Shown piece after piece: positions 53,501-64,000 of a stretch of DNA of 64,000 bases. The translations under genes and the position numbers were made by a program. The notes beneath the pieces were generated by a model. It was not told the origin of the DNA and searched no databases. It was given only the letters and a program-made list of their open reading frames with translations. Numbering within the stretch: position 1 is the first letter of the stretch; each line of letters opens with the position of its first letter. This stretch comes from Acanthopleura granulata (Eukaryota > Mollusca > Polyplacophora > Chitonida > Chitonidae): positions 14,204,330 to 14,268,329 of the forward strand of contig JABBOT010000001.1 of NCBI GenBank assembly GCA_016165875.1, read 5' to 3'.

Positions 53501-56500
53501 ATATACATGTATATCTGATAACAAAAGCATATCACAGGAGGGTAATAACCACATCAGCCATGATAAAAAAGAAACAGGATGTAGAAGCTTATGATGATTA
53601 ATTTACTACACATGTTCAGCAAAAACAATGACAAGATGATATCATGACATCTCCGAAAAAAACATATTAACAAGAAACATATGACAAAAAACAAAACAAG
53701 CCAAAGCACCCCATCTATATGTAGAACATGAACGCTGATAAAAATGCTACTTATTTCCTAATTTAATATATATTATAATAGAAGCTCTTTAGATAATGCA
53801 ATGTACAGGCTGAAAGCATTTTCAGAGAAAGTGACACATGTAAAACTTTGAGCAACATTGATGACAGCAACCTATTATGATTCAACAAACTAAAACCACA
53901 CAATGGCTGCATTAGCAATCAGAAAATAAATGAATACATAAATGAATAAATAAATAAACAATAAAACCCCCTGAGAGTAATTTAGAGGCAGCCAGGATTA
54001 CTCAATGTTCTAGAAACCAAAAATGTAATTGCCCAAAGATAAATAAACTTATGTACAAAACTTCACTTAAAGCACTGTATTCAAGGCATCAGGAAGTGTT
54101 TACAGTCTACAGTCTGATTCAACTTGGAAGTCTTCCATGACTACATTCCACTCAAGTTCATTCAGAGAGCCAGTGGTCTTTGTCATAAGGTCGGGCCAAT
54201 GGCCAGCACATGTACAGCTGTGATACATGTTCATTTGAAGAACAAGTTACTGAAAAAATATCTCCTGAAAATGTTAGAACCATTGGCAGGTAGCCAAAGA
54301 TTTATTCTTGTTCCAGTGAAAGCAAAACAGAGACGCTGTTAGAAATTAATTAAGTTACTCTGGGCAAGCTTGTCAGCTGATATGGTTCCAGTGTTGTAAA
54401 ATTAACATGCCAACAGCCAAATTACAATCACCATGGTATTGTATTAAAAAACACAAACTAACATGAAAAGGTGCTTCATAGATGAAGGAGGAATTACAAC
54501 TGTACTTGTTCAAAGTTGATAACTGTTTATGGATAAGGTCATGTGATAAATACATGCATGTTAGGCTTGAGCTGTGGTGAACAGCCATGGACACTGAGTA
54601 CTGCCAAAGTGGGAAGCATCTAGCTACTGAGCTAAAGGGAGAACACATGATCTAAGGACATGGGCAAAACAGACAGAACCACTAGTCTGAGAATGACATG
54701 GGGATGAAATCTTGGATACATGAAGATGATGACTTTCCAATTCTTTTAAACCTACATGTATAACATGTGATCTGGTTCAGCAGACATTTACAGCTACTGA
54801 CTGCCCTATCAGCTCACGATAATCCTTAAACAGAACATTCAGTCAAGGTCAATCTAAAAGATTGATGTTACAATGACAACGACATCTGGTGATGACAGAG
54901 ATGAACGAAATCATGGACCACCAGAAAAAGGCTTTGATGTCAGACTCCCTTTGATTATACAGCAGTCAGCTGTACCTGTAATTCACTTCTATTACAGCCC
55001 TCTTTGAAGTTAGAAGTCAACATCTCATGACTATGAATTATAGTAATTAAGTTTCACTACCTAATCCTGAGTCTTAGTCATACAGAGCTAACAGTAAAGG
55101 TGGGTGGTGGGAAATGGACACTGACGTTTAGAATTACCAGCACAGTGATTCCAAAAGCCATCTTGAAAAACATTCAATGTGCTTCCAATGATTGTTTTCA
55201 ATGGAAATGTACAGAAATGGTCATTTGTGGCCATGATTACGACTACACCTTGACAGGTCAGAATTCTGTCGTACCTTATGTTTTTTGTGGGCATGATTAC
55301 GACTTCACCTTGACAGGTCAGAATTCTGTCGTACCTTATGTCTTTTGTGGCCATGATTACGACTACACCTTGACAGGTCAGAATTCTGTCGTACCTTATG
55401 TTTTTTGTGGGCATGATTACGACTTCACCTTGACAGCTCAGAATTCTGTCGTACCTTATGTCTTTTGTGGCCATGATTACGACTACACCTTGACAGCTCA
55501 GAATTCTGTCGTACCTTATGTCTTTTGTGGCCATGATTACGACTACACCTTGACAGCTCAGAATTCTGTCGTACCTTATGTCTTTTGTGGCCATGATTAC
55601 GACTACACCTTGACAGGTCAGAATTCTGTCGTACCTTATGTCTTTTGTGGCCATGATTACGACTACACCTTGACAGGTCAGAATTCTGTCGTACCTTATG
55701 TTTTTTGTGGGCATGATTACGACTTCACCTTGACAGCTCAGAATTCTGTCGTACCTTATGTTTTTTGTGGGCACGATTACGACTTCACCTTGACAGGTCA
55801 GAATTCTGTCGCACCTTATGTCTTTTGTGGCCATGATTACGACTACACCTTGACAGCTCAGAATTCTGTCGTACCTTATGTCTTTTGTGGCCATGATTAC
55901 GACTACACCTTGACAGGTCAGAATTCTGTCGTACCTTATGTTTTTTGTGGGCACGATTACGACTTCACCTTGACAGGTCAGAATTCTGTCGCACCTTATG
56001 TCTTTTGTGGCCATGATTACGACTACACCTTGACAGCTCAGAATTCTGTCGTACCTTATGTCTTTTGTGGCCATGATTACGACTACACCTTGACAGGTCA
56101 GAATTCTGTCGTACCTTATGTCTTTTGTGGCCATGATTACGACTACACCTTGACAGGTCAGAATTCTGTCGTACCTTATGTCTTTTGTGGCCATGATTAC
56201 GACTACACCTTGACAGGCCAGAATTCTGTCGTACCTTATGTCTTTTGTGGCCATGATTACGACTACACCTTGACAGGTCAGAATTCTGTCGTACCTTATG
56301 TCTTTTGTGGGCATGATTACGACTACACCTTGACACCATCAGAAGTCTGATGTCTTGGCTTGTTTGTAGCTGTATGACACTGTTGTCCATCTTCTTGTAC
56401 ACTCATCGTGTGCATTTTTAAATTTGCATGCGCCCTCACATGTCATTTTTTCATACTGAGTACTGACAGGTGATTTTAATAGTTATTTTACTAATGAACA

Positions 56501-59500
56501 ATGTACATTAGTTTGAACATTAGTTTTCTCAAACTGTTGTGTATCACTGATAGTTTTGACTATAAAAATGTACTTTCAGAAGAGTGTAAAGGCCTGGAAA
56601 TTCACATGAAAAACTGTATATCGGACAACACAGCATGTAGCAGGTACATTGTGGCAACTTGTGGCACACAAGGTGATCCGCGTGGACTTCAGTGTGAAGC
56701 AGACTGTGGACTGGTGTGGTGTGTACAGACAGACGCACTGTGCAGTACTGGAGAATCCGGCAGTACAAACCTGCTGTTTGTTGTTATTATACCAGGGAAA
56801 ACACATCCCTGGAAAACCTCCTAGGGTACACTACAAACCAGACCAAATACATGTATAGCCATCAGATCATGAACACAGCCATCTAGCCGGTAGTTGGTTT
56901 TCTACACTAGCCAGGAAAACGAAACGACAATCCACAGAACATAAATACATGTACATGAAGACAGTTTGCATTTGAAGTCATCACCCTGGCGAAACAACAA
57001 CTTGGTCATCCATGTTGGAGGAATATTAGCACACGTTGGTATGGCACCAATACTCCATCATGGCTGTCTAAAGTAGGATACATGACTGCCAGCCTTACAT
57101 ACAAGAACAAACAACAGTTATGAACCAATGACAGGGAAGCAAGGAAATTTTTCAAGATTGTGCATCTCTGAAAAATCAGCAGCCCTGGTATATACCGGCA
57201 CATGTAAGTCCAATGACATTTGATCCCTTGTTTCCAGTTGGTCGGTGGAAGATATTTCATTTTTTGTTTTTTTATCGTTATTCGGCCAGATTTTATGATA
57301 ATCTCATATTTTGTCATCATTTCTGGCAATAAAAATGAAATAGTGAATTGTGAAACTCTGGTTAAACTAATATGCGGTCAGTGATCGAAGACGAGAGGAA
57401 TCAACTGTGATTTGCCTTATGGGAAGTTAACTGATTGTTTTTGGACAAACTGTATAGTACATGGTCGCCTGTTATTTGATTGGTTCATAGTACACATACA
57501 TGTAAATGAAGGCCTTGTCAAAGTACAGTGTATTATGTGTGATTCTGGACCATGAAGACTTATCCTGACACATTTAGTATCTCCATGTACATCACAACTG
57601 CTGTAGACACAAGCTGTATCTAATACCACCATTTAAAATACGCCAATAACTATCAAATACATTTAATACAGTACATATACAAGTGGCAAACAGACATTAA
57701 AACAGCAAAGTTAAAAACATCCCAAAGCTGGTAATAAATTTTGTAAACAAATAAACCATACTATACAACAAAACAGAAGATTTATTACAACAGAAAGAAA
57801 GTCACATAAACATACACAGGTTGGAATGTCACAAGAATGTAATGACCCTTGACTGCGAGTTAACATGACAAAATATTTTTTTTTACAGGAATAATAATCA
57901 CTGAAGGTGTATTTATGTGTTAATGTGACTTTACAGAGAGTTGTCATCTAAACCACTGGTTGTTGAACCTGAAGTGTTGTTTGATGTGATCAGTTACAGG
58001 CTGTCCTAAAACCTGCCCTCCCTCCCTCCCTACAGAACCCCACGCTGCCACAGCTTACAGAGGAGGTCTGATAGTTCAGAAGGCGGCCACAGACCGATAA
58101 GATAAAGGGGGAATGATTGTGTGTAATCTCCTGAGGTCAGTATACCCAGAGGACTGAGAGATGAGGCTGTGGTAGAGTCTTGGCCGTGAGTCCAGAGAGC
58201 AAAATGTACTAGAGACTCAGTCATGAGTCAGGGGAGCTGACACAGGATGCCCTCTGCGGGTGGGCTCTCCGGATTTATCCAACTAATTTCTGGGAGAATC
58301 ATACGCTGCAATCAATTCAGTGTCCGGGTAGAGTCAGCTTATGTCCAGGATAATCTGCCACGACCAAAGTCCTCAATTTGCCATGACCATCTCCTCAATT
58401 AATATGTAATGCAATCAATTAGGTATGCGTACGTAGTGCTATTGTATGTTCTGCACAAAGAACATTATATATGTACACATGTCTCCTCGTATGGGTATTT
58501 CACAAAACTACATGGATGTCGACCAGTTTGAGAAATTGTAGATATATTTTCAGTAAGTGTTTGTGGCTGTCAGAATCAAGCATTTCTTTGGGCTGGGGGG
58601 CAAACGTAGCTGTTCTCATCATTGTTGTTGGGAACAGTGTACATGTTCTTGATCATGAAGTGCATATTTGAACTTTACAGAGTTTAATTAACCAGCACAT
58701 CTCACACTTAACACACATTAAACAACAGACAAGAATCACAATAAACTGGTACGAAACACATTTGCACAACATTTTAATCTGTCAAATCTGAAAATGAAGA
58801 CATACAACATTTCACAAGCTGTAAAGCAAAGCAAATTAAAATGAACATTAAAAATAACTGTGTGATATAATGAAATACCATAAAAGCTAGTAGTAAAAGA
58901 AAAGCAATGAGCAGTTTAACCAAGATGATAAATCATTACACATGTAAGATGACACAGTCCTGGCAAATCTATCCCAGCCACACACTCACAAATTTCAAGT
59001 CGTTTTACTTACTATTCCAGAAATGCAACTTTTCTGCTCTTCTATTTAATTCTATATAATTTCTCATTTGTCTCAATTTTTGAAATAAGCAAATTTCTGG
59101 TATTTATTGCAGCAATAGAGCATTCTCTGACTAGTTAGAATAGGAGTTTTTCTCATCTCCACGAAATATCTCCACTGTTGTAAAAGGGACCAAATGGGAA
59201 CGGAGCCACAAAACATAGGGAAATAATGGACAAATTGTAATTTGTATCCCTACGACAAAAAAAATATGTTTGTTTCTCTAACCATTCACAGTCTACCCAT
59301 CAGAGACTGGTAGAGTGACCTGCAAGGACTGTGAGGGTTAAAATTGCATGCACTAGACACATACCGCAGTGAATCTGCCCATACTACTGGTGGTGGACCT
59401 TGACAACAGTGACAGTGTGGGGCTCAGGCTACGGAACTGAAATGTGCAACAACGCCAAAGCAGGTGGAGAAAAAACAACAACAAATTAGGAATGGAGTCA

Positions 59501-62500
59501 CACACGCTACTGAACAGTATTCACCGACACCACCAGAACCACAAGACAACAATAAAGGCAATAAAAGCAAAGGCTGAACAGTTCCAGTGTTCAGAAAGTT
59601 TTTATTGCAAGAGAATTAAACTGAATTACTGAAGTTGTAAATCTTTATCACATTTATCCTGGAAATTTTGGAAGTGGAATATCTCAAACTAAGATAAAAT
59701 ATTGAAAATTGAACAGACACCCATGTGATGAAATTATGAAAGAGGAGCAGGTATTAAAATGAGGTTTACCTTTTGAATTTTGTCTTTTTTCGAGCTTTTT
59801 TTTTCTACAGTAATTTAACTTGAAGATTTAGTGCTACATGCTTTATTCTTGGAATTATAATTAAAAACACTCTGTGTATCAATCAATACACACACACCAT
59901 AATTTGTGTGCAATATCTGTGGTCCTACTGGGACAAGCTTCCCACCATACACTCCAGCTTCATGTAAACTGGGAAATATATTTTCGAGAAAAGTTTACAC
60001 AATTAGAATTTATGGCCACAAGATATACAGACACTTTATTATCCCCACAAGAGACCAAAAATGACACAATCTTCCCGCAGTTAATAATGACATGTACACA
60101 GCTACTTTTTATTATTACGTGTACTAATTTTATCACATTCTTTTGTAGTTTCAAACAACAGGTGCATTTCCTGGCTTGTAGGCAGAACGATGCTCTGGTG
60201 CTGAAGTCTACATGTTTTTTAATTGTTTGTTGACACAGTTGTTGTTGTGTTTGACCAGGTTGGCAGGCCCTGCCCCCGAGTTAGACACTGTCTGGTACCA
60301 GCCTATCACAGCACTCTTCATCAGGTCTGCCTTCCGTCTACACTAATATTGACTTTTAATCAACACTCTCAAGCTAAATGGAGCCAGTCATACCTGTCCC
60401 CGTATTTTTGGAATTTTCTGTGTTAATGTGACCTATGATACATACTGCTGCTATTTTTTTGTTTATATTAAACTGCATATAACAACCCTAACTTAACATT
60501 TATGTGCTGTGGTCCACTGAATTTGAGGAAAAAAAATTTAAATATTTTAAATCTTAATTTTTCCCTTGAAAGATTCATATTTTCTTCTTGTATTTGAAAT
60601 ACTAAACTTTCTTACACATGACATGAGAAAAGTTTGTGAAATAAATTCAGCACAGTGTCCACATATACGAATGGATCTACTAAATTTAAGTGTGAAATCT
60701 GTCAGCTTCACAGACTTAAAACACAAAACGCACTTTCCACAGAAGCACACTATCTATGTTACCAAACCAATGCTACCAAAACCACAATTACATTTAAACC
60801 AAACTAAAAAAAAAATGACCTATTATCCAAGCCCTACATTTAGAGTGGGATTAGTGCAAAAGAGCAAGTGGGATTAGTGTGACCCTCAAGCCAGCGATCT
60901 CTAAAAACCACACGGCAAACACTTGACTCAAACTTGATGTAAGTGACCTGGCATTATTCATTGCCCATCTTCAAGTCTGAACGTTTTCAGAATCACCATG
61001 ACCTACCTGTTCTTCTGTGGGTGACAAGCCATCATCATCGCTTTCCCCTTGACTCTGGTCTGTAGTAGAGGTTGGACCTGAAAACATGCACCATAGATAC
61101 GTGTACATGAACTGTCTGAAACTAAGCTTTCATCTATCAGGCAACTTATATTTGGCAATGGATGTGACACAGCAATTGAACAAGGAGTAATCAGCAGATC
61201 AAAGCCAGTTGGTACATGAAGGATTCACGTCATGAGAAAACATACATGTACATGTCTAAATTTCTGTGCAATGGTGCTGTGTTTCAACGCCATGAACCTT
61301 TCAATGGCAAAACCATGGCTAACAGTTTCTTAGAAATTTGAGAAAAATACATGCAAATTAAAGCACCTTCGGATTTACCATATAAATAAGACCGAACAAA
61401 ACAGTAGTCTGAGTACACAGCTGAGTTTATCTCTGTGTTACCAGCAACAATTTACCAGACACTGCACATCATATACAAGGTGAGCATAAAGTCCCCTGGT
61501 TTACCCACTTGTACCAAATGCGAAAGACACCCTCTTTGTAGCCTTGGCCATGGTGCATCCATTGACATCAGTGCAGTGAATAACACGTACATGTATGAAA
61601 ACATTTTGAGTTACTACGAACAAATAGGCGTAGAAATGTACGCATGTGTGTTTATTATTTAACAGAGTCGAGGTTAGAAGCCTGGTGTCCACATGGCTGT
61701 GTTCTGATGCCTGAAACACTGGAAAACTCAGAGGAAACGGGGTCCCATGGTCAAGCTTCCTGGTCTGCGAATTCCACACTCCATATTCTGGAATGCACTC
61801 ATGTACATGTATAGCATGTAAGCTTACACAAGCAGACAGTGGGTTCTTGTGGACTGTGAATATTTTCAAGATGTAGTGTTCACATATTGCACACAACATG
61901 GGTGCCAAGCTTACAGCGGTCTAACACATCCAAGGATGAAAGTACAATATGTCTGCTTTCTTGTGTCATTACCTTTCATGTTCATGAACACTGTTTAGTA
62001 CACAAGTAGATACACATGTAAGGTAGGTAGTTGTGAAATGGTACATTTGCATACTAGTACAGGCAGTTCTATGTCACATTCTCTAAAACTATGTGACAGT
62101 CTCAAAAATCAAAACAGCTCAACACGTTCATTAAAACAACAGCATAAGCTTTTCAGTATCACTTTTCAGATGTTTTCAAATAGACATCCTATCTATTGCT
62201 ACAAGACCATATCCTTTTTAAAAAACGGTCCAATCTTCACAAGGGACACTATTTTTGGTGTTTTGTTCAGGTTGATGAACTCCTCAGAGTCATGAAATAA
62301 ATGGATTTCTCCTCGGGGAATATAGAAGATGTTTTTGATTACAGCCTGACCATCAAAATCTTTAACAACTACAGAACTCCATTCATAACCAGTCAAATAA
62401 CAGTATGGTATTGGGCAAAATAAGGGCAACACATACTGCAAATGACCTAAAATTTTGTCCAAAAAAAGTGTATTTCTGGAGACAAAAAACTGTCATAAAA

Positions 62501-63333
62501 TATCACCACTGGTGCTGAAACTTCCTGTTTACAGAGTATCAGTCTACCTTCCAAACAAACCTCAAAACACCTTTGTAAAGTCAACAATACAACGTGCTGG
62601 GCAAAATAAGGGCAAAAGAAACTGTAAATGACCTACAATTTTGTCCAAAAAAAGAGGGCATTTCTGGAGGCCAAAAAATGTCATAAAATATTTCCTCTGA
62701 CACTGAAACTTACATTTTTAAGGAGTATCAATCTACCATCCAAACAAACCTCAAAACACCTTTGTAAAGTCCACAACACTCTCAGGATCAGGAGAAATGA
62801 GCAACTTGGCCATGGGCGAAATCTGAGGTCATTAGGGTACTTACTGAGAGGAGGGCTAACCGATGGCCCATTGACCATGCCATTAGGGGCGGGGGTGGAT
62901 GTCGCCTGTGGTCCAGAGATGTGGTTGGTCGCATTTTGTAGCGGTGTCACGGGCTCAAACTGCGCCGTCTTAGTTTGCTTAATCGGCGTAACTTGACTAG
63001 ATATATTTTTATTGTTCTCCTTATTATCAAAACTGGTGTCAATTGTCAACTCCTTGGTCACATCAAAGGTGGTTTCCTTCTTCTCAGAAGGCGTGCTGGC
63101 TTTCTTGCTAGGTGTGACTTCCACCTTGGGAACGGGTTTAGGTTGGTCCATTTTCTCCTGAACTTCCACTTGGACAGGAGGTTGCTGCTTTGTGGGCGAT
63201 TCCCTTGTTGGCGACTCCTTCGATTTCTTGGACCGGCCCTTCGAGGAGCGCTTAGGAGACGAGCGTTTCGGGGACGTTTCTTCTGAAGGGTTATCGGTGA
63301 CATCTTCCCGGCGGTGTTTTCCTTGTTTTTGCC
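44394..63333 (-). CDS. ABLIM: Actin-binding LIM protein (abLIM/limatin/UNC-115), 3' part of gene, 14 exons
   Basis: Fourteen - strand exons join in one frame to give 584 residues and a stop; the first codon is completed by an exon outside the window. Known role: N-terminal LIM domains bind partners and the C-terminal villin headpiece binds F-actin, linking Rac and guidance signals to the cytoskeleton. Seen here: a Ser/Pro/Lys-rich linker (first exon), a dematin/abLIM core (AKIDREDWPGPPSPAALLPE, an acidic stretch, then EELSKLDAKSSIAQAILKSL and PLDPWKASR), and a headpiece (VYTYEKLKITNFDLPRDVD, FKMSREEFYKMAEWKRND). LIM zinc-finger exons are expected beyond 64000. Dematin shares the core and headpiece, so that is the alternative if no LIM exons exist. 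The last residues, NNLY, depart from the usual LF ending. Confidence 0.92.
45047..45118 (-). CDS. ABLIM: ABLIM exon 13, villin headpiece N-terminus
   Basis: Acceptor cttttcag, donor gtgagt; 24 codons in phase 0. Reads VYTYEKLKITNFDLPRDVDI then NRLE, matching IYPYELL and LPKDVDRTRLE of abLIMs. Confidence 0.96.
45119..47132 (-). other. ABLIM intron 12
   Basis: Holds a 46-bp minisatellite (45845-46275) and a possible MITE (45534-45731). A conserved-looking patch with a C8 run at 45320-45480 could not be identified. Confidence 0.6.
45845..46275 (-). repeat. 46-bp minisatellite
   Basis: About nine units of cagtgtaatgcagcttgatc plus agtaaggataatgcagcctgacaggt, a diverged dimer of two halves sharing taatgcag. 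Confidence 0.9.
47133..47173 (-). CDS. ABLIM: ABLIM exon 12
   Basis: Acceptor gttttttcag, donor gtaagc; phase 1 to 0. Reads ASTSSVSTEGGSK, a Ser-rich linker before the headpiece. Confidence 0.88.
47430..47475 (-). CDS. ABLIM: ABLIM exon 11
   Basis: Acceptor tctgttgcag, donor gtatgt; phase 0 to 1. Reads RFFDFDDSDEKRRST, an acidic-to-basic linker. Confidence 0.88.
47868..47950 (-). CDS. ABLIM: ABLIM exon 10
   Basis: Acceptor attccacag, donor gtgagt; phase 1 to 0. Reads PKPGYGGWTPKSVTLPLQG then AYGGQLDY. Confidence 0.9.
48217..48318 (-). CDS. ABLIM: ABLIM exon 9
   Basis: Acceptor cttgtttcag, donor gtaaga; phase 1 to 1. Reads PSRFLDRPRPRSWDDSDLRG then YRSLSASRFPNYP, Arg/Ser-rich with likely phosphosites. 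Confidence 0.9.
48970..49066 (-). repeat. 30-bp tandem repeat, about 3 copies
   Basis: Units cgtttggaacaattacgtct plus acaatgccag are nearly identical; intronic. Confidence 0.93.
49357..49623 (-). CDS. ABLIM: ABLIM exon 8, dematin/abLIM core
   Basis: Acceptor gcgtccacag, donor gtaaga; phase 1 to 1; 88 whole codons. Reads RERKKSRGLADDEDEEEM, then EELSKLDAKSSIAQAILKSL and VIPSPLDPWKASRV. The acidic run followed by a short helix matches the EELSK..SNLGKMILKEEME region of dematin and abLIMs. Confidence 0.95.
49594..49980 (-). repeat. 53-bp tandem repeat copying the ABLIM exon 8 acceptor
   Basis: About seven units. On the - strand each of the first six carries an acag|TAAGAGAG-like acceptor plus the first ~20 bases of exon 8; the AG falls at about 53-bp steps (49624, 49677, 49730, 49783, 49836, 49888 on the + axis). 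The AG is intact in all of these copies. Confidence 0.93.
50359..50544 (-). CDS. ABLIM: ABLIM exon 7, core
   Basis: Acceptor tgtgtgctag, donor gtaagt; phase 1 to 1. Reads SGQGKKVVKIPATSPVDLKN, ARPPQPKEIAKIDREDWPGP and PSPAALLPEI, matching the PAKIE.DYWPCPPSLAVVE stretch of dematin/abLIM. Confidence 0.95.
51172..51186 (-). CDS. ABLIM: ABLIM exon 6, 15-nt microexon
   Basis: On the - strand ttctgttgtag precedes and gtaagt follows GAATGAGTGCATTAG. Phase 1 to 1 fits both neighbours and adds MSAL with two split codons. Skipping is also frame-neutral, so it may be alternative. Confidence 0.8.
51664..51714 (-). CDS. ABLIM: ABLIM exon 5
   Basis: Acceptor tttctttcag, donor gtgtgt; phase 1 to 1. Reads NFTYSMEPPTWMKHKK. 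Confidence 0.92.
52662..52809 (-). CDS. ABLIM: ABLIM exon 4
   Basis: Acceptor ctttaacag, donor gttagt; phase 0 to 1. Reads DSGSMSRRTEVNFGKFYNTS, YLKESSTGYLKRPTSN and RSPNFARP; Ser/Tyr-rich. Confidence 0.9.
52810..59364 (-). other. ABLIM intron 3 (6.6 kb)
   Basis: Apart from the 60-bp satellite at 55228-56335 and a CCCT run near 58019-58031, no exon or element is recognised. Open frames at 56501-56858 lie on both strands and lack splice support. Confidence 0.65.
55228..56335. repeat. 60-bp satellite array, about 18.5 copies
   Basis: Eighteen successive 60-bp units from 55261 begin gaattctgtc, with a partial unit before them. Two unit types differ at a few bases (gtgggcatg..acttcacc and gtggccatg..actacacc). 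The block 55741-55920 is repeated exactly as 55921-56100 (180-bp higher-order unit). Because 60 is divisible by 3, open frames of over 400 codons exist on both strands; they are not called as genes. Confidence 0.98.
59365..59436 (-). CDS. ABLIM: ABLIM exon 3
   Basis: Acceptor cacatttcag, donor gtatgt; 24 codons in phase 0. Reads FRSLSPTLSLLSRSTTSSMG then RFTA; Ser-rich. Confidence 0.88.
59437..61006 (-). other. ABLIM intron 2
   Basis: AT-rich; no repeat or exon is recognised. Confidence 0.6.
61007..61077 (-). CDS. ABLIM: ABLIM exon 2
   Basis: Acceptor atgttttcag, donor gtaggt; phase 1 to 0. Reads PTSTTDQSQGESDDDGLSPT then EEQ; acidic and Ser/Thr-rich. Confidence 0.88.
61078..62844 (-). other. 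ABLIM intron 1
   Basis: Contains a diverged direct duplication at 62413-62780; nothing else is recognised. Confidence 0.6.
62413..62780. repeat. Diverged 186-bp direct duplication
   Basis: Two copies beginning gggcaaaataagggcaa (62413 and 62599) share ttttgtccaaaaaaag, tttctggag and caaacaaacctcaaaacacc. They may be an old tandem duplication or two copies of a short element. Confidence 0.85.
62845..63333 (-). CDS. ABLIM: ABLIM exon 1 (of window), disordered basic SP/TP linker
   Basis: Acceptor catcttctag, donor gtaagt; phase 1 to 1; 162 whole codons. Reads QKQGKHRREDVTDNPSEETS, then KRSSPKRSSKGRSKKSKESP with repeated Ser-Pro/Thr-Pro, then PKPVPKVEVTPSKKASTPSE, and finally APNGMVNGPSVSPPLS. 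Low complexity and phosphorylatable; I recognise no domain. Placed in ABLIM by frame continuity. Confidence 0.85.
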
Positions 63334-64000
63334 CTAGAAGATGAGATGAGGATTCATATTAGATAAATTCAACACCTAAACGTAACTACATGTTTTTTAT
63401 GCACCTTTGCACTTAAGAACAAATCCAGACAAGAATACTCTTCAAATCAATGGCCAGTAGCAAAGTAGTTCACGGAAAACCTTACTAACTGGACTTAGTG
63501 CCCACACCATCAAACTGTCATTTACACTTGTCTGGATTTCCATTTGTAGCTGTTTACAGCTGTACCTAACCCAACAATATACTACCTTGTTAATGCATGA
63601 ATAACACATACATATCTGCTTATTATCCAAGATAAAACACAAGGGGAGGGTCAGTATAAAATCTGTTGCATGAATCCAAATTCATATTAATTTAAAACAT
63701 AAGCCCACTTATATTCAGGGAGTAGAATTTATTCTCTGTGGAGAACACAGAGAACTCTTTGCTGAGTACAACAGCCTGCATGATCAGAGACCATGTAACA
63801 TCAGGCGTAACACTGCATGTAATTACATAACCAGTCTGAAGGACTGTGTTATGTAACACCTGCATGTTACACCACTGGAGAATGGATTAGTCCTCACACA
63901 GACTCAGAGCTGTTACCTCTAGAGACTGGACCTTAAGGGGTCAAGGTAACCTAACACTAGTACATGAGCTTACTGTACATGACATAAAAATTGGTCCAAG
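63334..64000 (-). other. ABLIM intron upstream of the first visible exon
   Basis: No exon is recognised. Short repeated tgtaacacctgcatgttaca-like motifs lie near 63790-63875. Confidence 0.55.

Noticed and set aside
55088..56350. Open frames of about 410 codons on both strands
   Set aside because: They arise from a 60-bp tandem array with no stop in several frames. There are no splice signals, no family similarity, and both strands are equally open.
58059..58166. A 108-nt exon-like segment on the - strand with good acceptor and donor in ABLIM intron 3
   Set aside because: Length fits a cassette, but the required phase 0 reads a stop after nine codons and the other frames do not match neighbouring phases. 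A poison exon is possible but unsupported.

Overview
This window is animal nuclear DNA, most likely from a mollusc or another lophotrochozoan. It has AT-rich introns with GT-AG borders, many small phase-matched exons, no operons, and tRNA-derived SINEs with the 3' tails and core sequences I associate with gastropods and bivalves. The species itself cannot be read from the sequence. No bacterial, viral or CRISPR feature is present.

Two genes fill the window and converge tail to tail. On the + strand, positions 105-35649 hold 40 constitutive exons of a DOCK-family Rac guanine-nucleotide exchange factor of the DOCK1/2/5 (Dock180) type. Its 5' part lies left of the window. The joined exons read 1470 residues plus a stop with no break: the end of the N-terminal region, DHR-1 (lipid-binding C2-like), the helical middle, DHR-2 (catalytic), and a Ser/Pro-rich tail with two Crk-type SH3 ligands. 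Its 3' UTR probably runs to a poly(A) signal at 40196. On the - strand, positions 63333 down to 44394 hold 14 exons, 584 residues plus a stop, of an actin-binding LIM protein (abLIM/limatin/UNC-115). The visible part is the linker, the dematin-like core and the C-terminal villin headpiece; the LIM exons lie right of the window. Its distal poly(A) signal is at 40758, so the two transcripts end about 0.5 kb apart. Both products are known from other animals to act on actin downstream of guidance and adhesion signals, but nothing here shows that they are co-regulated.

The most interesting material is in the introns. Several minisatellites are tandem copies of a splice junction together with the neighbouring exon end: the exon 9 donor (80 bp), the exon 35 donor (67 bp) and the exon 39 acceptor (29/58 bp) of DOCK, and the exon 8 acceptor (53 bp) of ABLIM. 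In some arrays the decoy splice sites are mutated and in others they are intact. Intron 29 of DOCK carries textbook U12-type (minor spliceosome) signals, and intron 37 appears to be GC-AG. There is a candidate 36-nt cassette exon, two candidate alternative C-terminal exons, and a 15-nt microexon in ABLIM. One SINE, flanked by 13-bp target-site duplications, contains a perfect 107-bp inverted repeat whose arm runs 5 bp into the target sequence. A 60-bp satellite with a 180-bp higher-order duplication sits in an ABLIM intron and is open on both strands.

All exon borders were set by hand from splice motifs, reading-frame continuity and remembered similarity to vertebrate DOCK1 and ABLIM/dematin proteins. 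No search was run.
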